Source of the DNA: Desulfobacteraceae bacterium
Lineage (GTDB): Bacteria; Desulfobacterota; Desulfobacteria; Desulfobacterales; Desulfobacteraceae
Length of the DNA: 34,537 bases
Direction: 5' to 3'
NCBI GenBank assembly: GCA_016743945.1
Contig: JADGFI010000049.1
Span: 1 to 34,537, forward strand
The translations under genes were made by a program, and so were the position numbers. Positions 7,215-14,675 of this stretch are shown here, one piece after another; within the stretch, counting starts at the first letter, position 1; each line of letters begins with the position of its first letter. The notes beneath the pieces are model-generated. The model had not been told where the DNA came from and did no database searches. It worked only from the letters and a program-made list of their open reading frames with translations.

Positions 7215-8752
7215 TGGGGGGTCTTTTTTAACATCTGTTTTATCAATTTTATTTCAGGGCTTGCGGTGAAAATACCGGCCAATAGAAAAAAGAACACACC
7301 CACTAGGATGCAGCCCAATATCCCCGCGCCAAGTCCGATTTTACCATATTCTTCAGTTAAGAGGAATCCAGCTGTCCAGCGAACAAAGAAAAACATTATA
7401 ACAGATATGAAAACCGGTCTGCAAGCGGAAACAATCAGAAAGGACCTGGAAAGGGTTTTGGGCATGTTCATGAACAAAACCCCAAAGCCTGCCATGGCGC
7501 TTATGGAAACAGACAATGCAAGTCCCTTAAACCCAAAAGGTTCCATCAGAAAAAAACACAACATCAAATTAGACCCAATGGAAATCAACCCGGAAATAAA
7601 CGGCAGTCTGAAAGAAGACAAGGAATAATGGAGGGTAACAAGAAGCCTATTGCCGGTATATGCCCACAACCCGAGTACCAGATAAAAAAGGCAATCTGAT
7701 GTGGATTGAACAGCAAGAGCATCAAAGGCACCCTGTTTGAATAAAAGGGAAACAATGGGGGTGGCAAGTGCCATCAATCCTGCCATGGCGGGTATGGTTA
7801 CAAAAAAAACCAGGGAAGCCCCCTTTGTAAAATCCGCTGCTGTTTCATCTTGTTTTCCAGAAGCTGCCTTTCTGGAAAGGGAAGGCAATAAAACCGTTGA
7901 AAACGATACGGCCAACAACGCCAAGGGAAATTGTACCAACCTGTCAGCATAATAGAGAAAAGAAACACTGCCCTGGCAAAGCTTTGAGGCAAAGAAACTG
8001 GCAATCATGATATTAATCTGATAAGAAGCAGCCCCCACCATACAGGGAATCATTATTTTTCCCACCTTTATCAGTCCGGGATGGAGCCATGTAAAGCAGG
8101 AGAAATTGAGCATCCCATGGTGAATTAAAAACGGAACCTGCAACGCCAATTGTACAATTCCGCCCAGGACAACCCCGAGAGCTAGGGCAAGAACCGGGGG
8201 ATCAACATAAGCGGATACAAAAAAAGCAAACAAAATCACCACAAGGTTCAAAACAATGGGGGTGGCCGCCGGAATACAAAAATTGCCAAGGGAATTGAGC
8301 ACGCCCATACAAAGGGCAAGGCCCAGGATGGTTAAAAGATAGGGCAGCATTATTTTCAACAAAATAATGGTAAGGCTGTAAGCATAAGACCCCCCGGAAA
8401 ATCCCGGAGCGATAATTTTTACCAGAACCGGGGCAAAAGCAATCCCGATAAATACCAATAAAATCCCCCCCACAGAAAGGATAAACAAACCCGATAAAAA
8501 CATGGCAATTGCCTGATCTTTTCTTCCCTTTTCCATATAGCTTGAAAAAACGGGTACAAATGAAATGCTCAAAATGCCATCGGAAAACATTTTTCTGAGC
8601 AGGTCAAAGGGTCTAAACGCAATAAAAAAGGCATCACTTACGGAAGATGCACCGAAAATCATTGCAATCATGGCATCTCTTAACACCCCAAGAATGCGAC
8701 TGACAAAGGTTAAAACACTCACCGATGCCGCATTTTTAAATATGTTTCTCAC
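7211..8752 (-). CDS. murJ: Lipid II flippase MurJ (MviN family)
   Basis: 513 residues, about 14 hydrophobic helices, the usual size. The opening FKNAASVSVLTFVSRILGVL RDAMIA is the MurJ family start, with later AFFIAFRPFDLLRKMFSDG, SVSFLYYADRLVQFPLALLA and LPSLSRKAA. MurJ flips the peptidoglycan precursor lipid II across the inner membrane. The start is a GTG at 8752 with AGGA about 8 nt upstream. It heads an operon with an FtsB-like, a TPR-like, a rhodanese and a MauE-like gene and is divergent from rpsT, with about 100 nt between them. Confidence 0.95.
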   Translation of the reverse strand: MRNIFKNAASVSVLTFVSRILGVLRDAMIAMIFGASSVSDAFFIAFRPFDLLRKMFSDGILSISFVPVFSSYMEKGRKDQAIAMFLSGLFILSVGGILLVFIGIAFAPVLVKIIAPGFSGGSYAYSLTIILLKIMLPYLLTILGLALCMGVLNSLGNFCIPAATPIVLNLVVILFAFFVSAYVDPPVLALALGVVLGGIVQLALQVPFLIHHGMLNFSCFTWLHPGLIKVGKIMIPCMVGAASYQINIMIASFFASKLCQGSVSFLYYADRLVQFPLALLAVSFSTVLLPSLSRKAASGKQDETAADFTKGASLVFFVTIPAMAGLMALATPIVSLLFKQGAFDALAVQSTSDCLFYLVLGLWAYTGNRLLVTLHYSLSSFRLPFISGLISIGSNLMLCFFLMEPFGFKGLALSVSISAMAGFGVLFMNMPKTLSRSFLIVSACRPVFISVIMFFFVRWTAGFLLTEEYGKIGLGAGILGCILVGVFFFLLAGIFTASPEIKLIKQMLKKTPQ

Positions 8753-8761
8753 AAATTTTCC

Positions 8762-8790
8762 TTGACAAAATTCAAATTTAACTATATGTT
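8762..8790 (+). promoter_or_regulatory. Sigma-70-type promoter of rpsT
   Basis: TTGACA at 8762-8767 and TATGTT at 8785-8790 are separated by 17 nt, a near-consensus housekeeping promoter. Transcription would begin near 8797 and give a short leader to the rpsT start at 8853. Confidence 0.65.
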
Positions 8791-8852
8791 TTCTTTTTTG
8801 AAATATGGCTTAATTTTATCTTAAATTCACTAACACAAGGAGCTAGACCAAG

Positions 8853-9107
8853 TTGGCTAACCATAAATCTGCAAAGAAACGGGCGAAACAGAGTCAGGTA
8901 AGACGGCTTAGAAACAGATCTGCAAAAACCACTCTCAAAAACCTGGAAAAAAGTCTGCGTGCCGCCCAGGAAACTGGTGCTGACACCAAAGATGAATTGA
9001 TGAGACAGACACAGTCTGCAATACACAAAGCCGCAAAAAAAGGCATTCTTCATAAAAAAACTGCTTCCAGAAAAATTTCAAGACTTTCTAAACTTGTAAA
9101 TTCTTAA
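8853..9107 (+). CDS. rpsT: 30S ribosomal protein S20
   Basis: 84 residues, full length for S20. It opens ANHKSAKKRAKQSQVRRLRN and is rich in Lys/Arg, with KGILHKKTASRKISRLSKLV at the end. S20 binds 16S rRNA early in 30S assembly. The start codon is TTG at 8853, with AAGGAG at about 8838-8843; no ATG gives the canonical N-terminus. E. coli rpsT also uses UUG and is autoregulated, so the weak start may be a conserved control. It is divergent from murJ and convergent with lptE, with a strong hairpin between them. Confidence 0.97.
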   Translation: MANHKSAKKRAKQSQVRRLRNRSAKTTLKNLEKSLRAAQETGADTKDELMRQTQSAIHKAAKKGILHKKTASRKISRLSKLVNS

Positions 9108-9169
9108 CCCCCACCTTTGTAAAAAAGCGGGGTTGAAAATCAAAGTTAAAAGTTAGGTTACATATAAGC

Positions 9170-9218
9170 AAGACAGGAGTCACTTCCTATTCCATAAATA
9201 GGAAGTGACTCCTGTCTT
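9170..9218. terminator. Bidirectional terminator between rpsT and lptE
   Basis: A perfect 22-bp stem (left arm 9170-9191, right arm 9197-9218) closes on a 5-nt loop (CCATA). On the plus strand the stem is followed by a T-rich tract (tattatttta). It lies between the convergent ends of rpsT (9107) and lptE (9234) and could stop transcription from both sides. A weaker AACCCC/GGGGTT stem sits at about 9107-9135. Confidence 0.85.
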
Positions 9219-9233
9219 TATTATTTTAGCCGT

Positions 9234-9746
9234 CTAAAAATTGGTCATCATCTGACTGACAACCCGTTCAGCGCTTCGTAGGGCAATTTTTTCGACCGCC
9301 TCTCTCTTGTTAGCTTCATCATCCACTTTATTTGGGTCAACCGTATAGGATTCCTTGGAAGATAAATTCTTCACTGACCATAGAATTTCTCCGTCCGGTC
9401 CCATCAGTTGTACATCCACTAAAGCGGTCACCCTTCTTTCTACTACCGTTTCAGAGGTTGTTCTGGACAAGGCGGAAAATGTGATGGCGTTAACTATTCC
9501 CGTAATCTTCCGGGTTGCCGTAGCGGAATCCACCACCGCCGTATCCGTTTTCGCCTGAATCTCCCGGATCAACTGGTTTGTAAAACTCATACCGGCACGG
9601 GTTTCAGAACTTTTATTTTCAAAAACATCCACTGCCACACGGGTTACACCCTCATTTATGTAGCCACCACCTTCAAGGTGATAGCCACACCCGGCAACCA
9701 ATCCGGCAACCAATCCAGCCATCATAAAGAACCGAATTAATTTCAT
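9234..9746 (-). CDS. lptE: LPS-assembly lipoprotein LptE
   Basis: 170 residues from ATG 9746. A lipoprotein signal sequence ends in the lipobox LVAGCGYHLEGG, and the LptE opening GYINEGVTRVAVDVFENKS follows, then FTNQLIREIQAKTDTAVVDS and a C-terminal ERVVSQMM. LptE plugs the LptD outer-membrane channel and helps insert lipopolysaccharide, so the cell has an LPS outer membrane. The start sits 1 nt past the leuS stop, so the two genes are cotranscribed; the leuS-lptE order is common in Gram-negative bacteria. An upstream in-frame start at 9767 lies inside leuS and is less likely. Confidence 0.88.
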   Translation of the reverse strand: MKLIRFFMMAGLVAGLVAGCGYHLEGGGYINEGVTRVAVDVFENKSSETRAGMSFTNQLIREIQAKTDTAVVDSATATRKITGIVNAITFSALSRTTSETVVERRVTALVDVQLMGPDGEILWSVKNLSSKESYTVDPNKVDDEANKREAVEKIALRSAERVVSQMMTNF

Positions 9747-9747
9747 A

Positions 9748-12357
9748 TCACACCACAATATTGACAAGGGTCTGTTTTTTTTGAATCACAATGATCTTTT
9801 TCAATGGTTTTTCCTGTAGATATTTTTTTATTCGTTCATCGGCCAGGGCTATTTCCTTGATCCCGGCCTCATCCACACCTGTCCCAATGGTAAATTTTGC
9901 CCTCAGCTTTCCATTCACCTGAACCACAACCAAAATCTCGTCGGTCTCAAGGGAATCCTTGCGATAGTCAGGCCAGGAGTGTTCTATGATCGACCCACGG
10001 TTTCCCATTTTTTCAAACAGCTCTTCACAAAAATGGGGAATAATCGGGCTCAATAACAGCAAAATATTTTCAAGACAAAAAAGGAGAACTGAGCGCATCT
10101 CTGGGTCCGCCTTGTCAATTTCAACCGTATACATGGTGTTGACAAGCTCCATTACAGCGGAAATAGCAGTATTAAAATGAAAACTTTTATCAATATCATC
10201 ACTCACCTTTTTAATGGTCTGGTTGGCTTTGATATACAAGTTTTTTGCATCTGCAGATTTAAGGTCACAAGCTGCCCCATGAAAGGATTCAATGGCGGCT
10301 GCATCAATTTTGGCCATACAGTCAATGGCAAGGCGCCACACCCTGTTGACAAACCGGTTACTGCCCTCCACCCCGTCTTCATTCCATTCCAGATCCCGCT
10401 CGGGGGGGGCGGCAAACAGACAAAAAAGTCTTGTAACATCTGCCCCGTAGCGATCAAGAAGCTCGTTGGGGTCCACCACATTTTTTTTGGATTTGGACAT
10501 CTTGATCACACGCCCCACCGTGACTTCGCTGTTGCAGCGGGTACAAGCCAGGGTATCATCCGCTTGTTTTTTTGCCTCTTCGGGAAACAAAAATCCGTGT
10601 TCAGGGCAGGTCATGGTTTCCTTGCATACCATTCCCTGGGTAAGCAAACGGGTAAAAGGTTCTTTAAAATCGATCAACCCAAGGGTGTTCAAGACCCGCA
10701 TAAAATAGCGCGAATACAAGAGATGAAGCACCGCATGTTCCACCCCGCCGATATATTGATCCACCGGGGCCCAGTATTTAACAGCCGCAGGATCAAACAT
10801 CCCCTGGTCATACCGGGGAGAACAATACCGCAGATAATACCAGGAAGATTCCACAAAGGTATCCATGGTATCAGTATCTCGTTTGGCATCCTCCCTGCCG
10901 CAGGCAGGACAGGTCACCTTTGAAAAATAATCAAGATTAGGAAGGGGGGATCCCCCCTTGGCAAGCAAATTGGCTTCTTCGGGAAGCCGGATGGGAAGAT
11001 CTTCTTCCGGGACCGGAACCACACCGCAGGAGGGGCAGTGAATCACAGGGATGGGGGTTCCCCAATACCGCTGTCTGGATATTCCCCAATCCCTGAGCCG
11101 GTAGGAAATAGCCTTTTTTCCACGGCCCTTCTCTTCCAGCCAATCGGTCATCACCTCCATGGCTTCTTTACTGTCCAAACCGTCAAACTGGCCGGAATTG
11201 ACCATCACACCACCACCGGTATAGGCCTCGGTCATGGCAGCAGAATCCAGTTTTTCTCCTTCCGGCTGAACCACCACCCGAATATCAAGGCCATATTTGC
11301 GGGCAAAATCAAAATCCCTCTGATCCCCGGCAGGCACTGACATAATGGCACCGGTTCCATATCCCATCAATACAAAATTGGCCGTATAGATGGGAATCTT
11401 CTCTCCAGTGGCGGGGTTTATACAATGGGCACCAATAAACACCCCTTCTTTTTCATATTTTTCAATGCCGTCGGCAGACCGCTCCTGGCTTGCAACCTTT
11501 TGAACAAAGGCATCAACTGCACCCTCCTGATCGGTACCCCGGGACAGGGTTTCCACCAGGGGATGTTCCGGGGCAAGGCACATGAACGTGGCCCCGAACA
11601 CCGTGTCCGGCCTTGTGGTAAAAACCTCAAGATCCTCGTTGCTTCCGTCAATCTTAAAATTGAGTTCAGACCCGATACTTTTTCCGATCCAGTTTTTCTG
11701 CATCACGGTCACCTTGTCCGGCCACCCGGGCAATTGATCACAATGGACCAGCAGGTCTTCTGCATAATCGGTAATCTTGAAAAACCACTGCCAGAGTTTT
11801 TTCTGCTGAACCACCTGGGAACACCGCCAGCATTTGTCCTGCTCCACCTGCTCATTTGCAAGAACTGTCTGACATTTTTCACACCAGTTGACAAAGGATT
11901 CCTTACGGTAGGCCATGCCTTTTTCCAGCATTTTCAAAAACAGCCATTGCTCCCATCGATAATATTCCGGCCGACAGGTGGCAATCTCCCGGTCCCAGTC
12001 ATAGGAAAAACCCATTTTTTTAAGCTGGGCCCGCATGGCAGAGATATTTTCATAGGTCCAGGCAGCCGGATGGGTATTGTTGTCAATGGCAGCATTTTCC
12101 GCCGGCATGCCAAAGGCATCCCACCCCATGGGGTGGATGACGTTAAATCCCTTCATCCTTTTATACCGAACCACCACATCGCCTATGGTATAGTTTCGAA
12201 CATGGCCGATATGAATTTTCCCCGAAGGATAGGGAAACATTTCCAATAGATAGTATTTTTCCTTTTCCGGGTCTTCAGCGACCTTAAAAAGTTCGTTCTT
12301 GTTCCAATATTCCTGCCATTTGGGCTCAACAACACCAGGATTGTACCGCTCCTCCAT
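9748..12357 (-). CDS. leuS: Leucyl-tRNA synthetase
   Basis: 869 residues, normal bacterial length. The HIGH motif is FPYPSGKIHIGHVRNYTIGD (His49-His52), the KMSKS motif is IKMSKSKKNVVDP, and the CP1 editing domain holds the conserved MGYGTGAIMSVPAGDQRDFD. Three zinc-ribbon-like Cys groups appear (CEKCQ with CWRC, CPSCG with CPACG, CPEHG with CTRC). It charges tRNA-Leu in the cytoplasm. I chose ATG 12357 because GGAGGG sits 7 nt upstream; an in-frame ATG at 12378 would start before that site. lptE follows 1 nt later. Confidence 0.97.
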   Translation of the reverse strand: MEERYNPGVVEPKWQEYWNKNELFKVAEDPEKEKYYLLEMFPYPSGKIHIGHVRNYTIGDVVVRYKRMKGFNVIHPMGWDAFGMPAENAAIDNNTHPAAWTYENISAMRAQLKKMGFSYDWDREIATCRPEYYRWEQWLFLKMLEKGMAYRKESFVNWCEKCQTVLANEQVEQDKCWRCSQVVQQKKLWQWFFKITDYAEDLLVHCDQLPGWPDKVTVMQKNWIGKSIGSELNFKIDGSNEDLEVFTTRPDTVFGATFMCLAPEHPLVETLSRGTDQEGAVDAFVQKVASQERSADGIEKYEKEGVFIGAHCINPATGEKIPIYTANFVLMGYGTGAIMSVPAGDQRDFDFARKYGLDIRVVVQPEGEKLDSAAMTEAYTGGGVMVNSGQFDGLDSKEAMEVMTDWLEEKGRGKKAISYRLRDWGISRQRYWGTPIPVIHCPSCGVVPVPEEDLPIRLPEEANLLAKGGSPLPNLDYFSKVTCPACGREDAKRDTDTMDTFVESSWYYLRYCSPRYDQGMFDPAAVKYWAPVDQYIGGVEHAVLHLLYSRYFMRVLNTLGLIDFKEPFTRLLTQGMVCKETMTCPEHGFLFPEEAKKQADDTLACTRCNSEVTVGRVIKMSKSKKNVVDPNELLDRYGADVTRLFCLFAAPPERDLEWNEDGVEGSNRFVNRVWRLAIDCMAKIDAAAIESFHGAACDLKSADAKNLYIKANQTIKKVSDDIDKSFHFNTAISAVMELVNTMYTVEIDKADPEMRSVLLFCLENILLLLSPIIPHFCEELFEKMGNRGSIIEHSWPDYRKDSLETDEILVVVQVNGKLRAKFTIGTGVDEAGIKEIALADERIKKYLQEKPLKKIIVIQKKQTLVNIVV

Positions 12358-12597
12358 TATATATCCCTCCGAAATCATTCACTAATGAAAAAATATCCAA
12401 TAGTTATAGTCTTTGATAGTATTTATTTGCTGTATAAATCCTAATAAGTGCCACAACCTGGGTCAAATAGCAAGTTAGAATCAACCGGTACCAGCAATAA
12501 AGGGGAGAGAATACCTTGAACAAATTTTAAACTTGCTTCCCCTGGCCGGAAGAGATAAAAAGTTTGCCATACTAAAAAAACAAACAAAAGGTGAAAT

Positions 12598-13143
12598 ATG
12601 AAAATAAAATACAATGCCCCGGTCATTCTTACCTATACCCTTATTGCCTTTGGCGTACTTATCCTTTGCTCCAGGGCAATCCTGGCCGACTACTTTACCT
12701 CCCCTGCATCGCTGGCGTTTTCCTCGCCTGAATTTTATTTGCGGTTAATTTCTTATATTGCCGGCCATGGCGGCTGGGCCCATCTTTCGGGAAATATTAC
12801 CATCATACTGCTGGTGGGGCCTTTACTGGAAGAAAAATACGGGTCGGGCAAACTGCTTGAAATGATCCTTGTTACGGCGGCTGCCACCGGCCTCTTTAAT
12901 GCTTTTTTCTTTTCCAATTCTCTTATGGGAGGCAGTGGAATCGCCTTTATGCTGATTCTGCTCAGCTCTTTTTCAAACATCCGGGCTCGCCAGATTCCCC
13001 TGACATTCATCCTGGTTGCCATGCTCTTTATTGGCAATGAAGTTATTTCTATTTTGAAAATTGATCAAATTTCCCAATTCAGCCACTTGGCGGGGGGGAT
13101 TGCAGGTGCCGGCTATGGATTTTTGCGGGGAGGAAAAAGATAA
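12598..13143 (+). CDS. Rhomboid-family intramembrane serine protease
   Basis: 181 residues with about six hydrophobic helices and essentially no soluble domain. The active-site pieces are present in order: GGWAHLSGNITI (His and oxyanion Asn), LMGGSGIAFML (GxSG with the nucleophile Ser) and ISQFSHLAGGIAGAGYGFL (catalytic His). Rhomboids cut single-pass membrane proteins within the bilayer. The conserved extension and compact size resemble small bacterial rhomboids; a rhombosortase-like role in processing C-terminal sorting signals is possible but not shown. ATG 12598 follows AAAGGTG by about 5 nt. It is divergent from leuS. A tiny zinc-ribbon gene follows on the same strand. Confidence 0.9.
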   Translation: MKIKYNAPVILTYTLIAFGVLILCSRAILADYFTSPASLAFSSPEFYLRLISYIAGHGGWAHLSGNITIILLVGPLLEEKYGSGKLLEMILVTAAATGLFNAFFFSNSLMGGSGIAFMLILLSSFSNIRARQIPLTFILVAMLFIGNEVISILKIDQISQFSHLAGGIAGAGYGFLRGGKR

Positions 13144-13256
13144 GTCCCGGGAATACTTTACAAAAAAAGAAATTGGACTATAATGGTGATAACGTGCCTG
13201 ACAGGCGATTTGCCAATATTTTTTATTGGTCACTCTTTTCTATAAGGAAACATAAA

Positions 13257-13427
13257 ATGACAGATAAAAAGGTATGCCCCCTGTGCAAAGGGTCTAAAAT
13301 CATGGCCGGTTCCTGTGAATGCAACGCTGAATGGCGGGGAGTTGACAAGGACGAAGGCGTCGATGACTGCATTTGCGAACCAGATACCAAGTGCCCGGAA
13401 TGCAATGGAAAAGGATACATCGAATAA
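13257..13427 (+). CDS. Small double zinc-ribbon protein
   Basis: 56 residues with CPLCKGSK at the start, CEC in the middle, and DDCICEPDTKCPECNGKGYI at the end. The paired CxxC-x-G-x-(G/K) pattern is that of DnaJ-type cysteine-rich zinc ribbons, here as a free-standing protein. It probably binds one or two Zn ions and acts as a small adaptor; a precise role is unknown. AAGGA lies 8 nt before ATG 13257. The larger upstream frame from 13173 has no ribosome site and is not needed. It is on the same strand as the rhomboid gene and about 113 nt downstream. Confidence 0.75.
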   Translation: MTDKKVCPLCKGSKIMAGSCECNAEWRGVDKDEGVDDCICEPDTKCPECNGKGYIE

Positions 13428-13511
13428 AGGCGTCACAGCGACGTAACCTGAACGCTTTGACAAGATATAGTGACCGGATAAATGAGGCGTCTAACTCATC
13501 CGATCAAATAG

Positions 13512-13970
13512 TCATCCAATCAAATAGGTGGCAGTACCGGTGGCAATCCTGACCTCTCGCTCATTCAACAGATCAATTTTTGAAACCACGATACGGGAAC
13601 CCGCCCGGATGATACGGCTTTTGCATTGAAAGGATCTTCCTTTACCCGGCCTGAGATAATCCACCCGCATATCAATGGTGGCTGAGGCGGTCAATTTTTG
13701 TGCAATCACCTCGGGAGAAGCACTCTCATGGAATTTTGCACAGGAGATAAGGGCACTCAATCCCCCGGTCAAATCAATCACAGATGCAGTGACCCCTCCG
13801 TGGAGGATACCGGCTACAGGATTTCCAACCAGATCCGGTGCCATGGGAAAACTTGTAACCGCATCCCCACTCGCATAGTCCAAATGATCGATCCCAATCC
13901 CCAACACCTTGTTAAAGGGCAATAATTCAAGATAATATTCTTTGATTTTTTCCAGGACAATCGTGTGCAT
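13512..13970 (-). CDS. PaaI-type hotdog-fold thioesterase
   Basis: 152 residues from ATG 13970. The family hallmark is NPVAGILHGGVTASVIDLTG (the HGG loop with Asp in the active site), followed by TIDMRVDYLRPGKGRSFQCK and VVSKIDLLNEREVRIATGTA. The fold hydrolyses acyl-CoA thioesters; the natural substrate is unknown and may be phenylacetyl-CoA-like or a fatty acyl-CoA. A TTG at 13985 is an alternative start but has no usable ribosome site. It stands alone, with a 42-nt gap to the methyltransferase upstream operon on the same strand. Confidence 0.88.
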   Translation of the reverse strand: MHTIVLEKIKEYYLELLPFNKVLGIGIDHLDYASGDAVTSFPMAPDLVGNPVAGILHGGVTASVIDLTGGLSALISCAKFHESASPEVIAQKLTASATIDMRVDYLRPGKGRSFQCKSRIIRAGSRIVVSKIDLLNEREVRIATGTATYLIG

Positions 13971-14057
13971 GGACTTTCTTTTCAACCTCTTTGTTTTTCA
14001 TATGATTGCTACAGGCCAACTTGCAAGGTGGACACGCTCTGCTTTAAAACAATGGAT

Positions 14058-14675
14058 TTATTTTCGCTGGAGCACCCCAAGGGTTTTGGTCATTGCACAT
14101 TCTGTGTAAAGCCCTGTGGCAATTGCGCGTTCATAGACCTGCCGGGGAGCTTGACCGCCCTTGCCAGGATCCAGGAAAATATCATGGATCACCAGAACCC
14201 CCCCGGGCAAAAGATGGGGAGACCAGGTCAAAAAATCAGTGTGGGCTGCCTCAAAGGAATGACCGCCATCAATAAAAACCATGGCCAAAGGGGTTTGCCA
14301 CATTTTTCCCACCACAATGGATGTGGACACAATGGGAATGACCGTATCTTCAAGACCTGTTTTTTTTAAAGTTTCCCTTAAAAATGGAAGGGTATTAATG
14401 CCGCCTGTTCTTTGGTCAAAAAGCTCAGGATCAAAATATTCCTCTCCCGGCTGTTGCTCCTCGGATCCGATATGGTGGTCAATGGAATACAGGATACCGT
14501 TATTTTTTTGACAGGCCGTGCCTATAATTGCGGCGGATCGACCACAATAACTTCCAATTTCAAGAACCGCTCCCATGACTGCTGCCTGACCGGCCAGCTC
14601 AAAGAGCCGGACGGCTTCAGCATCATCCATAAAGCCTTTAATGGTGTTGAGTATTTTTATATCAATCATCGTCAT
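14058..14675 (-). CDS. Class I SAM-dependent methyltransferase (Methyltransf_24-like)
   Basis: 205 residues from ATG 14675. The SAM-binding stretch is GAVLEIGSYCGRSAAIIGTA, followed by ILYSIDHHIGSEEQQPG, PLAMVFIDGGHSFEAAHTDF and LLPGGVLVIHDIFLDPGKGG. The order matches methyltransferases that act on small molecules or sugars; substrate is unknown. The start lies inside the last codons of ftsK (14662), so the gene is coupled to it; ATG 14669 is also possible and an upstream TTG at 14726 would overlap ftsK more. It closes the operon of small unknown gene, rnj, ftsK. Confidence 0.8.
   Translation of the reverse strand: MTMIDIKILNTIKGFMDDAEAVRLFELAGQAAVMGAVLEIGSYCGRSAAIIGTACQKNNGILYSIDHHIGSEEQQPGEEYFDPELFDQRTGGINTLPFLRETLKKTGLEDTVIPIVSTSIVVGKMWQTPLAMVFIDGGHSFEAAHTDFLTWSPHLLPGGVLVIHDIFLDPGKGGQAPRQVYERAIATGLYTECAMTKTLGVLQRK

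Noticed and set aside
10177..10923. Long plus-strand frame antisense to leuS
   Set aside because: It lies wholly inside leuS, whose catalytic motifs are intact. The composition (His/Gly/Phe/Pro-rich) is typical of an antisense shadow.
11425..12249. Second long plus-strand frame antisense to leuS
   Set aside because: Same reason: antisense shadow of a conserved gene, with no start signal.
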